Positions 20,200 through 29,946 of a DNA stretch of 64,000 nucleotides are shown here, one piece after another. Source of the DNA: Sycon ciliatum (taxonomy: Eukaryota; Porifera; Calcarea; Leucosolenida; Sycettidae); assembly GCF_964019385.1 (NCBI RefSeq), contig NC_088643.1, positions 815,855-879,854 of the forward strand, read 5' to 3'. The position numbers were made by a program, and so were the translations under genes. The notes beneath the pieces were generated by a model that saw only the letters and a list, made by a program, of their open reading frames with translations, had not been told where the DNA came from and searched no databases. Every line of letters starts with the position of its first letter. Within the stretch, counting starts at the first letter, position 1.

Positions 20200-20703
20200 T
20201 TGAGTAGTTTGACGAAGATTGTGCCTGAAGAACACTACTTATCTAGTGCTGTCCAGGCACAAACATCACCAGGGATACAAACTTACAGATACGCTCCGTT
20301 TCCGGCACGACAAACACCTCGTGAACACCAGATAGCAGCGTGAGTCAGTGTCGCTCATGGAGGTGCTGAACAAGCGCTGAGGACCGTTGGTCATTCATAA
20401 CGTTGTTGCCTCCAAAAACCATCTAATTGGCAAGCCCGCGCTGGGGACAACAATGTAAAGAAGAGGTTGGTGCGACTGTGGCGATACTTGGGGAATTGTG
20501 TGTTGCTCCCGACATGGGAACCTACATAGGAGCTGCTGAGCTGCTGCACACCCTCTCTTTCAGCGCACTTCTCCTTGTCTGTTGTACATGCAAATTCATC
20601 CACTCATCCGCGGCTATTGTGTGTTTCGTTTGTTTTGTTCTTGGTGTACATACGCTCTCGCTTGTTTTCGTTAAAAAAGGCCAGGTTCCCCCTTTGTAAA
20701 TTG

Positions 20704-20735
20704 TTTCGACGATGGGTGACTGACCCGAAACGATA
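20704..20735 (+). ncRNA. Decayed hammerhead-like motif, copy A
   Basis: The plus strand has GACGA, GGGT-GACTG-ACCC and then GAAAC, matching the CTGANGA / helix II / GAAA order except that the leading CT reads TC. In copy B the helix II arm reads GCCC, which still pairs with GGGT. The T-rich sequence after it disrupts helix III. Probably an old Penelope-like terminal repeat. Confidence 0.4.
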
Positions 20736-21520
20736 TTTTTTATTTATTTTTATTTTTTCGACATCACTAATAAAAGAATTTGCATCCAGCCCATGCGCCA
20801 AGAGTGAATAGCAACTAAATAGAGCGGTCGTAAGTTGACAAAACCCCTTTTATTCAGAATACAGTTCATCTATCTAAATCAGACAAGATCATCTACCCTT
20901 TCAAACATGATAGTAACACAAGAACGACTTACATAGTCGATAGAGTGGCCGCATTGCAATACAGACATTGCAGTCCGGATATCCACAGTTTAGCCAGTGT
21001 TTGAGCAGCGGGCGCGATGATGAGCAGTGTGCGACTGAAAGGGGTAACGAGAAGGGCAGGATAGACCATTACATCTGACGTAAAATACTGTGAATCCTAA
21101 GCACGCACACAACGGAGACGAACGGCCATGTAGCTGTAACCTCATGTTTCACGCATTTGCGCGATCATCAAACAGCAGCATTTGGCATTCGCACATTTCA
21201 CATTTGGCATGCCGCTGTCTGTTGGTCGCTGAAAAGCGTAAAGCTTGAGGCAACCTACTTGAAGTAGTTGAAGTTGCAACTACAAAGCCGAACGCCTCGA
21301 GTGTACAGGACAATCATGTACATGTATGATTGTGAATACTGCAGAATCTGCCACCTTTTCGAGCAGAATCCGCCGGTCCCTAACTACAGTTAAAGTGATA
21401 ACACAAGCTATCTATCAGCGTCCGTATAAGCCTAATTTGTGTGTTCAGAAAGATAGTATAATTGGGTTGAAATTGATCAAGTAACGTGTCGTGTATGGTG
21501 CGGCCAAGCTTGGCCGTTAA

Positions 21521-22625
21521 GGTAGCAGCCTACCCATAAATTTCATATGCCATTCAATTGAGTGAAATTTTGACCACACACTCCTGCCACTATGCTGGCC
21601 CTCTGATTGATTGATTGATTGATTTTTATTTCACGGATCCTTCAGAGGCAAATAGATGCCTATCGAAGGGATTCTCCTAAATAAGTATGGAAAATGAGAA
21701 AGTATGTTCATACTGGACATGATTTAAAAGTTCTTGCACCTCACTGACAGGCTTTCCAGGCCGGAAAAACTCAAAATTCCGGCAACGTGCCACAGTGTGC
21801 GAGCCACACAGGCGCCAGACAAATGCATTTACAATTTTTTCACATTTTCGTGCCCATTCTGTCCGTCCGCGGGATTCAAACCTAAAACAAGTCCAGAAGC
21901 AGCCATGGGTGGTGGGGTAGGGCTCCTCAACGTGGCCCTGCAATCTGTCACAACGGAACGAGTGGGCGTTCTCTCACCGACTCCCACAGACCCAAGTCAA
22001 TTTTTGATATTTGTTAGGTTTAGGGTGTGCTACGCGGTCGTACCTTTGATTCAACATCCAGTGCTGGGACCTCCACAGCAAGCCATTTCCACAGCGCTGC
22101 ACACCAAATCCAGGAGACCCTCAAAATTCGGCAAAGACTACCACTCACGTTCCGCTACCGCCTAGTACTGAATCCTACCTAGCTTCTTGACACGACTCAA
22201 ACTTGCCAAAGTTACTAAATCAACGTCAACTACAATAATCAAGCCACATATCTGCACCGTCACGAGGATGCTGGCAAAAGTCCTGCTGCACCGCGGCGGG
22301 CTTCGCTCTCCGACCAATACGTGATTTTTTGGACTTTTTTGGACTTGGAGCAAACTTCTCCACACTTTCGCGTGTTTCCATAATACGACAAGTTGCGCAC
22401 GGTCTGCTCACATTCAAATACAGTGCTGCCAACAAATGACAGCGTGCAACAAGAATATCTTTCCTTGCAGTGACACATTTTCGGCCGTAACTCTTGAACG
22501 GCTGGTCAGATCGGGATACAATTTTCAGAGAATTTGCAGCTATTTTATGCTCTTTCAACTGACGTAGCACTCAATATGAATTTAAAAATTCGATTTTTCA
22601 GCGAATTTTCGGGTAGTCTGCCACC
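21521..22625. mobile_element. TIR transposon 'R1' with TTAA flanks, copy A
   Basis: The ends are GGTAGCAGCCTACCC and the complement of GGTGGCAGACTACCC (13 of 15 identical), flanked by TTAA at 21517-21520 and 22626-22629. TTAA duplication suggests piggyBac-type mobilisation. The interior aligns in inverse orientation with 6507-7497. A 110-bp LINE 3' end is inserted at 21606-21715. No recognisable transposase was seen, so it is probably non-autonomous. Confidence 0.75.
21606..21715 (-). mobile_element. Extremely 5'-truncated LINE 3' end with (AATC)n tail
   Basis: ATTGATTGATTGATT followed by TTTTATTTCAC is, on the minus strand, an (AATC)n tail after a GTGAAATAAAA 3' terminus. This is the same layout as the (AACC)n-tailed LINE ends at 24.2 and 27.5 kb. 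The related element at 6507-7497 lacks it, which defines the insertion borders to within a few bases. Confidence 0.75.
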
Positions 22626-22728
22626 TTAATGTTCTAGGTGAAATGTACAGCTGTTATGTGGTGTCCCTTTGTCCTTCCTTCTTTATTCTCTTGTTTGTTC
22701 ATTTTTCCATTTGCAAGTCTATTGTTAG

Positions 22729-23633
22729 CCCCACAAGGAGACGGACTTTCACCTGTACTGTTTACGGTATACCTCGAAGCTGCACTGCGTGATCTTCGAT
22801 CAGCACTACCACCAAGACCGACTGCAGATGCGCAGATACCACCGGAAACAGCATATGCCGACGATGCTGACTTCATATCAACGTCCCACACATACCTCCG
22901 TCAGCTTCTGGCACTTGCAGAGGACATCTTCGACAAGTGGGACCTGAAAGTCAATGTTTCTAAAACGGAATGGGTCAGGATGTACCTTCAACCAGTTTCA
23001 GAAACAACAGTGCACCGTGGTCAAGAGCAATGGAGAAGCATCAGGACTCTGGGCTCTCTGTTTGGCACTGCACAAGATGTGACACGCAGGATTGGTCTTT
23101 CTGCTGTGGCATTTGGTCGAATGAAGGCGATCTGGTTTCGGCGGCAACATCTACAAACTAACACCATGGTACGACTCTACAACGCATACGTTCTTCCTAT
23201 CCTCACGTACAATATTGGCTGCGCAGGCCTCTCTAAGGCACTGGAAGACTCCCTGGATAAGATCCATCGCAAGCAACTTCGGCATATGCTTGGTATCTTC
23301 TACCCTCGTGTCGTGTCGAATGATGACCTGTATGAGCTTGCTCACACTGAGCCAATATCCGCTATGGCAAAGCGAGCGAGATGGCGTCTGCTTGGACACA
23401 TCCTACGCCAGCCATCATCGACACCAGGCAATCAAGCAATGATTGCATACGCATCAATGGAGTACGCTGTGAGGCACAGGAGGGGAGCTCCAAGGTCCTG
23501 TTTAGTCACCACCCTCCAGCAAGACGTCAAGTTCACCGCCGTCGCATTGAAGACGAGCCGGCACCTCGAAACCCTAAGAAGTTGTGCAGTTGACCGGCAG
23601 AAGTGGAGTAACATTTGCTCTGCGGTGGTGTGA
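22729..23633 (+). pseudogene. LINE reverse transcriptase palm and C-terminus, frame intact
   Basis: The open frame runs for about 300 codons: PQGDGLSPVLFTVYLEAALR (RT motif B), ETAYADDADFIS (catalytic YADD box), FDKWDLKVNVSKTEW, then the C-terminal HRKQLRHMLGIFYPR and WRLLGHILRQPSSTPG. The fingers and endonuclease are missing because of 5' truncation, so it is not functional although no stop interrupts it. The ATG at 22638 belongs to flanking DNA. It resembles the fragment inside the BEL element at 35.2-35.9 kb. Confidence 0.85.
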
Positions 23634-23916
23634 ACACACATGACCGGCTGTGATTTTGGTGTGGACGCACATGACTAACTGTGATGACCAATGATTTCAT
23701 TTCATTTATCTTATTTTTTTATTTTTCTAAGAATGAGCTTTGCTGATGTGGTGTATTGGAACTCATGTGAAATCTACACCGTGATTGTTTTCGTCAAATA
23801 TCATATCTTCTCTTTTCTCTCTCTTTTTGCCGCGGTGCTTTTTGTTGCCGCGGTGCTTTTTGTCACTCCATTGTCGTGAGTTCCCTTTGGAACGTAGACG
23901 AGAATTATTATTATTA
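22729..23916 (+). mobile_element. LINE insertion unique to copy A
   Basis: Copy B has the uninterrupted site around 62847 (TTGTTAGCACACGC). In copy A a LINE fragment sits between TGTTAG at 22723-22728 and TGTTAG at 23917-23922. It ends in a (TTA)n tail at 23905-23916. It is 5'-truncated inside the reverse transcriptase. Confidence 0.9.
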
Positions 23917-23988
23917 TGTTAGCACACGCATTCGTTATTGCTCTCGCTTTGATTGTTAAATTTCACACTTGTAAATTTTACTGCTGTT

Positions 23989-24541
23989 TTTGTGCACGCG
24001 CACATGTTGTCCAGGCGTCAGGGGCCCAGCCTCCCTGCCCATCCGACCCGCCACACACAACAACGAAACTGAACTAAGAGTTCTACATAATTTCTTGACA
24101 AGACGGAGACGGACAGACAAGAAGACCGGACACGACGAGGTAAACTGATAACTGAAGAAAAAGACTAACATTTATCGTTGGTTGGTTGGTTGGTTTTTAT
24201 TTCACTTCGCACATTCAAACGGGATGACGACCCAATAAAATGACGGCGAAGGCTTAGCCTAGAAGTGGCTATGGAAGAACATAGTAAAAGCTATGGAAGC
24301 ACAAAGTAAGAGAATAGGATACTAATAACTGCGGGTAAACGGGGGGATGGCAGCATACGAGCATGCGCGCAACAAAACACAACGTATGACAATGACGTAA
24401 CCGTTACTTGGATCATGTACAAACTATACATGCAACCAAACCAGTCAAATACGAGTCAAAGCAGAACGCAAAACAATCCAAAATAAACGAAAGGACCACA
24501 ACAAAAAGAGCCATGAAAAGTCTTTCTACCGATACACAACA
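23989..24541 (-). mobile_element. Second insertion unique to copy A: LINE 3' end with (AACC)n tail plus extra segment
   Basis: Copy B reads straight across (CACTGCTGTTGTTCTTAG). Copy A has 553 bp between two GCTGTT sites (23983-23988 and 24542-24547). From 24177 on it matches the LINE end at 27534-27700, with GGTT repeats as the minus-strand tail. The 23989-24176 part is unrelated to that end and may be a rearranged portion of the same element, as in twin priming. Confidence 0.75.
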
Positions 24542-24623
24542 GCTGTTGTTCTTAGTGTTATTTCTCTAACTTAGATTTTCTATAATAGTTCAATTTTGTT
24601 TCAGTGTCCTTTAGTACAACGAC

Positions 24624-24661
24624 GATTCCTGATGAGTGTTGTTTGAAAGCTTGTTTGAATC
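24624..24661 (+). ncRNA. Hammerhead-like motif, weak (copy A)
   Basis: GATTC, CTGATGA, a 9-base segment, GAAA, GCTTGTTT, GAATC: helix I pairs perfectly over 5 bp and the core is exact. Helix II is very weak. In copy B (62990-63027) helix III is ACTTGTT and pairs well. It may be a decayed ribozyme or a coincidence. Confidence 0.3.
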
Positions 24662-24766
24662 CATATTTTTTCTCTACACCATTTCTTCATATTATAATTG
24701 TTCTATTACACATCGTCTCCACCGTTTTTTACATTGCATGAATAAAGTACACAAATGTCGGTTCAG

Positions 24767-25241
24767 GTTGATAAATATGGTGGTAAAGACACACCTGGCA
24801 ATATGGCGGTAAACACACGCCTGCTCACACACGCTCTCTAAGCTGCAAAGTTCTAGCACAGAGCTCTCCTTCTCACCACCACCACCATCAGTTCGCGCCT
24901 GGCGCCTAGTCGATGCATGGTTGGCGGTATCCGACATAGCAGGCTGGTACATCAAGTAGCGCAGGGCACATAGAAGATGACACAGCAACGACATAGCTCG
25001 ATTGCGACGTACGTTTCGTCCCCGCTGGACTCATCAGGCAATCTTCTTCTTGGATGTCTTCATACGGAGCTTGACTCGGGAGAATGAAGTGGTGAGAAGG
25101 AGAGCTCTGTGCTAGAACTTTGCAGCTTGGAGAGCGTGTGTGGGCAGGCGTGTGTTTATCGCCATATTGCCAAGTGTGTCTTTACCACCATATTTATCAA
25201 CCATAAGTGCAGTTGCAGTGGTGTCTTCAACTTCATTCTCT
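24767..25241 (-). mobile_element. 475-bp hammerhead-bearing retroelement, insertion unique to copy A
   Basis: A perfect 14-bp duplication, AAATGTCGGTTCAG, lies at 24753-24766 and 25242-25255. Copy B has this sequence once (around 63119), so the empty site is present. The element has inverted repeats of about 110 bp at its ends (GTTGATAAATATGG and complement; GAGAAGGAGAGCTCTGTG inside) and a central hammerhead. It has no coding capacity. A decayed relative lies at 52270-52530. Confidence 0.85.
25000..25043 (-). ncRNA. Hammerhead ribozyme, complete
   Basis: Minus strand: GATTGC, CTGATGA, GTCC-AGCGG-GGAC, GAAA, CGTACGTC, GCAATC. Helix I is a perfect 6 bp, helix II a perfect 4 bp, and helix III is the minimal ACG-TA-CGT type. 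Cleavage is expected after GTC, between 25006 and 25005. Core bases match the consensus throughout. Confidence 0.85.
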
Positions 25242-25322
25242 AAATGTCGGTTCAGCTAATTTTATTGATTGCGGTTATCAAATTATTGTCTCCTCGCCGT
25301 TTGTTTAAATAATACTTGTAAT

Positions 25323-25362
25323 TTGAAACTCGGGTATTGAGCCAATAATAAAAGTAGAAAGG
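25323..25362 (-). mobile_element. 40-bp retrozyme scrap with 12-bp target duplication
   Basis: TTGAAACTCGGGTATTGAGC and the following bases resemble the segment just upstream of the hammerhead in the 591-bp units. The scrap is flanked on both sides by AATACTTGTAAT (25311-25322 and 25363-25374), a word found once in copy B. It is a very short retroposed copy. Confidence 0.65.
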
Positions 25363-25461
25363 AATACTTGTAATAATAATATTTTTTGAAAGGATTGGGA
25401 GAACTTCAAATTTAAAGGATCAATTGGGGAAGTGAACTGCCTGAAAAGAGAAAAAAACCGC

Positions 25462-25533
25462 CAGACCCACCAGGACTCGAACCCAGGACCTTGCTTGTCA
25501 TGAGCAATGCTCTAACCACTGAGCTATGGGACC
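25462..25533 (-). tRNA. tRNA-like sequence (SINE head or tRNA pseudogene)
   Basis: The minus strand folds as a cloverleaf: acceptor GGTCCCA/TGGGTCT with one mismatch, D arm GCTC/GAGC, anticodon stem TTGCT/AGCAA and T stem CTGGG/CCTGG. The box A (TAGCTCAGTGG) and box B (GTTCGAGTC) of the pol III promoter are intact. The anticodon loop is CATGACA: base 33 is A rather than the universal U and the triplet TGA would be serine, yet there is no long variable arm. It is therefore unlikely to be a working tRNA. Downstream lies a possible SINE body ending in ATTATTATTA near 25376. Confidence 0.6.
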
Positions 25534-25542
25534 GGGCTGAAC

Positions 25543-26175
25543 CTAGAAGGCGCTGACCAGTTTTTCACTCCAAAGGCAGCTCACAACACGTGCCACACAT
25601 ACTGATGGCACTTGGGTCTTTCTCCCTCCCAGTACAGTTGATGCTGATGGGGCATCGGATAAAGTGCTGGCGTCAGTAATTTTCTGGTATACCTGGAATC
25701 TACATCTACAGCTGGTTTTGACTTCCAGCCATCCTTCATTAGCTATGCTTGTGACTATCATGCCAGCAAGTTGATCGGCAGCATCACCTCGCATCTTTGA
25801 TGGTGAGGCCTGCAAAACGTCACCGACCAGTGACGATGCTCGAAAAGGGCACCCTACCAGAGCTGGCGCAGTGTATGGTGCAGTCTTCCATGAATCCATA
25901 AACTATGCTGTTTGGCTGCTGTAGCTCTGACGCTTGCGTGTGTGCCTTACACTAAGGGCAGCGGGCCGTCTGCTCTAGCCATTTGCTAATGCATGCACGG
26001 CTGAACGTCTACCAGCAAGCTGCAAACACTTCTCTCCCTACCACACGGTGACAAAGTGGACATTGTGCGTGTGTTATTGTATTCCTATCTGAACTGTTGT
26101 GGATGCAGAGATTTACCCACTAAGCCCTAGAGAAATATGAATAAATACAATACTACTACTACTACTACTGTATTA
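25543..26175 (+). mobile_element. Retroelement 3' region with (TAC)n tail
   Basis: The plus strand ends in AATAAATACAATACTACTACT, a polyadenylation-like signal followed by a trinucleotide tail, typical of a LINE or SINE 3' end. The portion 25686-25890 recurs at 63413-63614. No convincing protein was identified. A minus-strand frame is open in both copies but accumulates mostly replacement changes. Confidence 0.4.
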
Positions 26176-26353
26176 CTAAGCTTAGTATAGGGGTGTGACG
26201 TGCTGCTGCTCATCAGATTCGGTCCATGCGACTCTCGTGTTTTTAGTTTTATTATTTTGTCTGCCTTTTTTGAATTCGTAAACCAAACGGACTTAACTAT
26301 CCAGTGATCAGATACTGGTGTGGTGGGGCGAGGTTTTGTTGGTGATGCTGCTG

Positions 26354-26806
26354 TTAGTGGTGGCGGCGTGCATGTGCTCGTGCTTGCGGGCGATGGCCCG
26401 CGTTTTCTCCCATGCCGCAAGTTTGTCTTGCGTTTGTGTTTTGCATTTGGACTTCCTGCCAGGCTTGGAAGGCTTGCATTTCAAACAGTGTGTCCCACTG
26501 TGTGCTTTCCAGTCTTTGAGCGGTGTACATCCACCTCTGGAGCTCCAGAGAATTATTTTGGGCCCCTGGCAGTAGAAGTGCATTCCATGGCCAATTTGCA
26601 AGTGTGGCAAAAATGTTCAGGGTGTATTTGGTTTCATCCATATTGAGATGAAACACTGCCAAAATGGATTCAGTATGATCTGCCACACGATACTTCGTCC
26701 GTCCACTCCTTGACGCGTATTTATCTCCTCCAATACGACAACACGACGACAGGATGCTAACATGAGCCTCCATTTCTAAACAAAATAACGTCTCTAAAAT
26801 GTCCAC
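26354..26806 (-). other. Unrecognised open frames
   Basis: Two overlapping minus-strand frames of 100 and 150 codons are present. One contains a Cys/His/Lys-rich stretch (WKAHSGTHCLKCKPSKPGRK) that looks protein-like. No splice sites or family could be assigned. Confidence 0.2.
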
Positions 26807-26817
26807 GAAAAGCTACA

Positions 26818-27072
26818 GTGATGCACGTCAAGCTTAGGAATACACGAAATCGAAAGGCTAGGACATCGATGGATACTAGAAAATTGCCTGCGAGGCGGAG
26901 AAAATTCGCTGACGAGGTTGGTGAGCCCTTGAAATCGAGCGACGATCCAAAAATAATTGCACCCACGTCGAGAAAGAAACCATACGTAGCGCATGGGCAA
27001 CCCAAGAAGATCGCTCGAGCGGCGGCACAGTCGAAGGCAAGGCCAGTCCAAGCTCTAAACTCTATCGAATGA
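26818..27072 (+). CDS. Hypothetical small basic protein
   Basis: An 84-codon frame with an upstream ATG and a TGA stop. It is very rich in Lys, Arg, Ala and Pro (for example RKLPARRRKFADEVGEPL and QPKKIARAAAQSKARPVQA). It has no low-complexity repeat and no similarity to the transposons in the window. It could be a small nuclear or ribosome-associated protein, a terminal exon, or chance. No family is recognised. Confidence 0.3.
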   Translation: MMHVKLRNTRNRKARTSMDTRKLPARRRKFADEVGEPLKSSDDPKIIAPTSRKKPYVAHGQPKKIARAAAQSKARPVQALNSIE

Positions 27073-27294
27073 CCTGGCAAACACCCGTGGTTTAGGTTGA
27101 CCTTGCCCGTTTGAGATGGAAGTCGAGCGAAATTGCAAACATACGACTAGGCCAGGTCGCGTAAAAAATGAAAAAGATTAAAATTTGGCCGCCATATTGA
27201 ATGAACGCGCGTCGCATGCATGGACAGCCGGAGCTGCTCTTGGCGTGTCACGTTGAGTTGAAACAGGAACTGGTCACTGTTCTGGTCCCACCGT

Positions 27295-27509
27295 TAGGGA
27301 CCGGCGGATTCTGCTCGAAAAGGTGGCAGATTCTGCTCGAAAAGCAGTGAAATCGGCAGAACCATACAAACCTTATGGCGGGCAATTCCTCGAATTCTGC
27401 TCGATAATTCTGCTCCATTTTTTATCCACATACCAAACATGCATGAAACTTACCAGAAAAAGTACCGAATTCTGCCAATTTTTCTGCCGGCAGAATCCGC
27501 CGGACCCTA
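27295..27509. mobile_element. hAT-type MITE, 215 bp, perfect target duplication
   Basis: Ends are TAGGGACCGGCGGATTCTGC and the complement of TAGGGTCCGGCGGATTCTGC. The 8-bp duplication CCCACCGT is perfect at 27287-27294 and 27510-27517. A single related end occurs around 21343-21378. The GGCGGATT-TGC core links it to the elements at 16515 and 51165. Confidence 0.85.
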
Positions 27510-27533
27510 CCCACCGTACCGAAGACCCAGCAT

Positions 27534-28100
27534 GGTTGGTTGGTTGGTTGGTTTTTATTTCACTTCGCACATTCAAACGGGATGACGACCCAATAAAATG
27601 ACGGCGAAGGCTTAGCCTAGAAGTGGCTATGGAAGAACATAGTAAAGGCTATGGAAGCACATAGTAAGAGAATAGGATACTAATAACTGCGGGTAAACGG
27701 GGGGAGAGAGAGAATACGATGTATCTGTGATACTACGTGCGGGTTACTGAACTGCACGGGGAGGGAGAGCAGAGCAATCAGCAGCAACTCGAACTACTCC
27801 CTACAGGCGTATGGTACACATGCATGCTTAAACTCAGGTAGCCGGGTAATTGTGCGGACCTCACCAGGGAGAGCGTTCCAAAGCAGAGCACCATCAACAG
27901 AAAATCTCCGCTGACCGCGGCGGCTACGGTTTGCCTGGCTTAGTAGGCCATTTGACTGCTGATGGCGGGTAGGGGTGCCTTGTGCCGGGGTCAGAAGCTG
28001 GGCGAGCACAGGGCTGGTGCGGGCGTTGATGCACCGCCAGATGGTGATCAATATTTTCTGCCTGTAGCATGCGCTCCACAGGAAGTCGTGAGCTGAGGTC
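27534..28100 (-). mobile_element. 5'-truncated LINE with (AACC)n tail
   Basis: GGTTGGTTGG at 27534-27551 is the tail read on the opposite strand, followed by the same 3' UTR as at 24177-24541. The frame at 27794-28051 reads GALLWNALPGEVRTITRLPE, the conserved C-terminus of CR1/Jockey-group polymerases. Everything upstream is missing. Confidence 0.75.
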
Positions 28101-28715
28101 GACGACTCCAGCTAGCTGCTCTCATATCAGCTTTTTCATTTATATATTATTATTTTATTATTTTATTTATTTTTTATTTGAAACTCGGATGTTGAGCCAT
28201 AAATAAATGTAAAAGAGAAAAGGACATATGGATACGAGTTTAGAGTAACTCTCCATCACTGTAACATGATACTATATACAGTCAGAACGTGCAATAACTA
28301 GGCACAAAACTGACAGAGTACTGAGACATTCGACGTCCTGACACCTAACTTTAACACATCTCCGTAGCGCTAACCGACAGCCTTCCAACTTGGAAGGTTC
28401 AAGGTTATGGAAAGACCAAAGAGGGGAAGGCAAGCGCAACGAAAACGAGCAAAAGCTACAGTCCCAACGGAACAAAGAATGTCGATTGTTACTGGACGAT
28501 GACGAGACCAGTACGATATTTGACAAAGCGGTCTAACTACAATTCGAAGCAGCAAAGCAGCACACCACCCAACTTGGGTGGGTCATAAATATCAAAGATA
28601 AGTAAAGAAAGGGAAGCTTTGCGAAAACGAATTGTACAAGCCGAAAGCCAAACTCCTACAGTACTCCTCATGCATGACATTGTGATGGACTAGTTGACTA
28701 CAAAACAAGTTGTTT

Positions 28716-28764
28716 CACACGACGTACGTTTCGCCGTATGGTTCGTGACGGCTCATCAGGTGTG
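28716..28764 (-). ncRNA. Hammerhead ribozyme, array unit 1
   Basis: Minus strand: CACAC, CTGATGA, GCCGT with a 10-base loop and ACGGC, GAAA, CGTACGTC, GTGTG. All invariant core residues are present. Helix III is the minimal ACG/CGT with a 2-base loop. Cleavage is expected after GTC. Confidence 0.9.
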
Positions 28765-29306
28765 CAATTTGAAACTCGGATGTTGAGCCATAAATAAATG
28801 TAAAAGAGAAAAGGACATATGGATACGAGTTTAGAGTAACTCTCCATCACTGTAACATGATACTATATACAGTCAGAACGTGCAATAACTAGGCACAAAA
28901 CTGACAGAGTACTGAGACATTCGACGTCCTGACACCTAACTTTAACACATCTCCGTAGCGCTAACCGACAGCCTTCCAACTTGGAAGGTTCAAGGTTATG
29001 GAAAGACCAAAGAGGGGAAGGCAAGCGCAACGAAAACGAGCAAAAGCTACAGTCCCAACGGAACAAAGAATGTCGATTGTTACTGGACGATGACGAGACC
29101 AGTACGATATTTGACAAAGCGGTCTAACTACAATTCGAAGCAGCAAAGCAGCACACCACCCAACTTGGGTGGGTCATAAATATCAAAGATAAGTAAAGAA
29201 AGGGAAGCTTTGCGAAAACGAATTGTACAAGCCGAAAGCCAAACTCCTACAGTACTCCTCATGCATGACATTGTGATGGACTAGTTGACTACAAAACAAG
29301 TTGTTT

Positions 29307-29355
29307 CACACGACGTACGTTTCGCCGTATGGTTCGTGACGGCTCATCAGGTGTG
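29307..29355 (-). ncRNA. Hammerhead ribozyme, array unit 2
   Basis: Identical to the unit 1 ribozyme, 591 bp further on. Confidence 0.9.
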
Positions 29356-29897
29356 CAATTTGAAACTCGGATGTTGAGCCATAAATAAATGTAAAAGAGA
29401 AAAGGACATATGGATACGAGTTTAGAGTAACTCTCCATCACTGTAACATGATACTATATACAGTCAGAACGTGCAATAACTAGGCACAAAACTGACAGAG
29501 TACTGAGACATTCGACGTCCTGACACCTAACTTTAACACATCTCCGTAGCGCTAACCGACAGCCTTCCAACTTGGAAGGTTCAAGGTTATGGAAAGACCA
29601 AAGAGGGGAAGGCAAGCGCAACGAAAACGAGCAAAAGCTACAGTCCCAACGGAACAAAGAATGTCGATTGTTACTGGACGATGACGAGACCAGTACGATA
29701 TTTGACAAAGCGGTCTAACTACAATTCGAAGCAGCAAAGCAGCACACCACCCAACTTGGGTGGGTCATAAATATCAAAGATAAGTAAAGAAAGGGAAGCT
29801 TTGCGAAAACGAATTGTACAAGCCGAAAGCCAAACTCCTACAGTACTCCTCATGCATGACATTGTGATGGACTAGTTGACTACAAAACAAGTTGTTT

Positions 29898-29946
29898 CAC
29901 ACGACGTACGTTTCGCCGTATGGTTCGTGACGGCTCATCAGGTGTG
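29898..29946 (-). ncRNA. Hammerhead ribozyme, array unit 3
   Basis: Identical to the unit 1 ribozyme. Consecutive ribozymes would release a 591-nt monomer. Confidence 0.9.

Larger units (their letters stand above)
13105..25322. repeat. Segmental duplication, copy A
   Basis: From CATGCAGGCTACAGG onward the sequence is nearly identical to 53034-63198, in the same orientation, with the offset drifting from 39929 to about 40139. Differences are scattered substitutions, small indels and microsatellite length, plus whole insertions present only here (22729-23916, 23989-24541, 24767-25241, and 25323-25362 at the end). The left limit coincides with a truncated LINE and the right limit with a short retrozyme scrap. 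Confidence 0.95.

Noticed and set aside
21734..22165. 143-codon frame in the R1 element, partly conserved at 6.9-7.3 kb and 61.9 kb
   Set aside because: Similarity is explained by shared transposon ancestry; both strands are open and no domain is recognisable, so I did not call a transposase.
25462..25533. Functional tRNA-Ser(TGA)
   Set aside because: Lacks U33 and the long variable arm of serine tRNAs; called tRNA-like only.
25543..25899. Minus-strand 118-codon frame conserved at 63.3-63.6 kb as a host exon
   Set aside because: Differences between the copies are mostly amino-acid replacements, and no splice sites were found; treated as repeat DNA.
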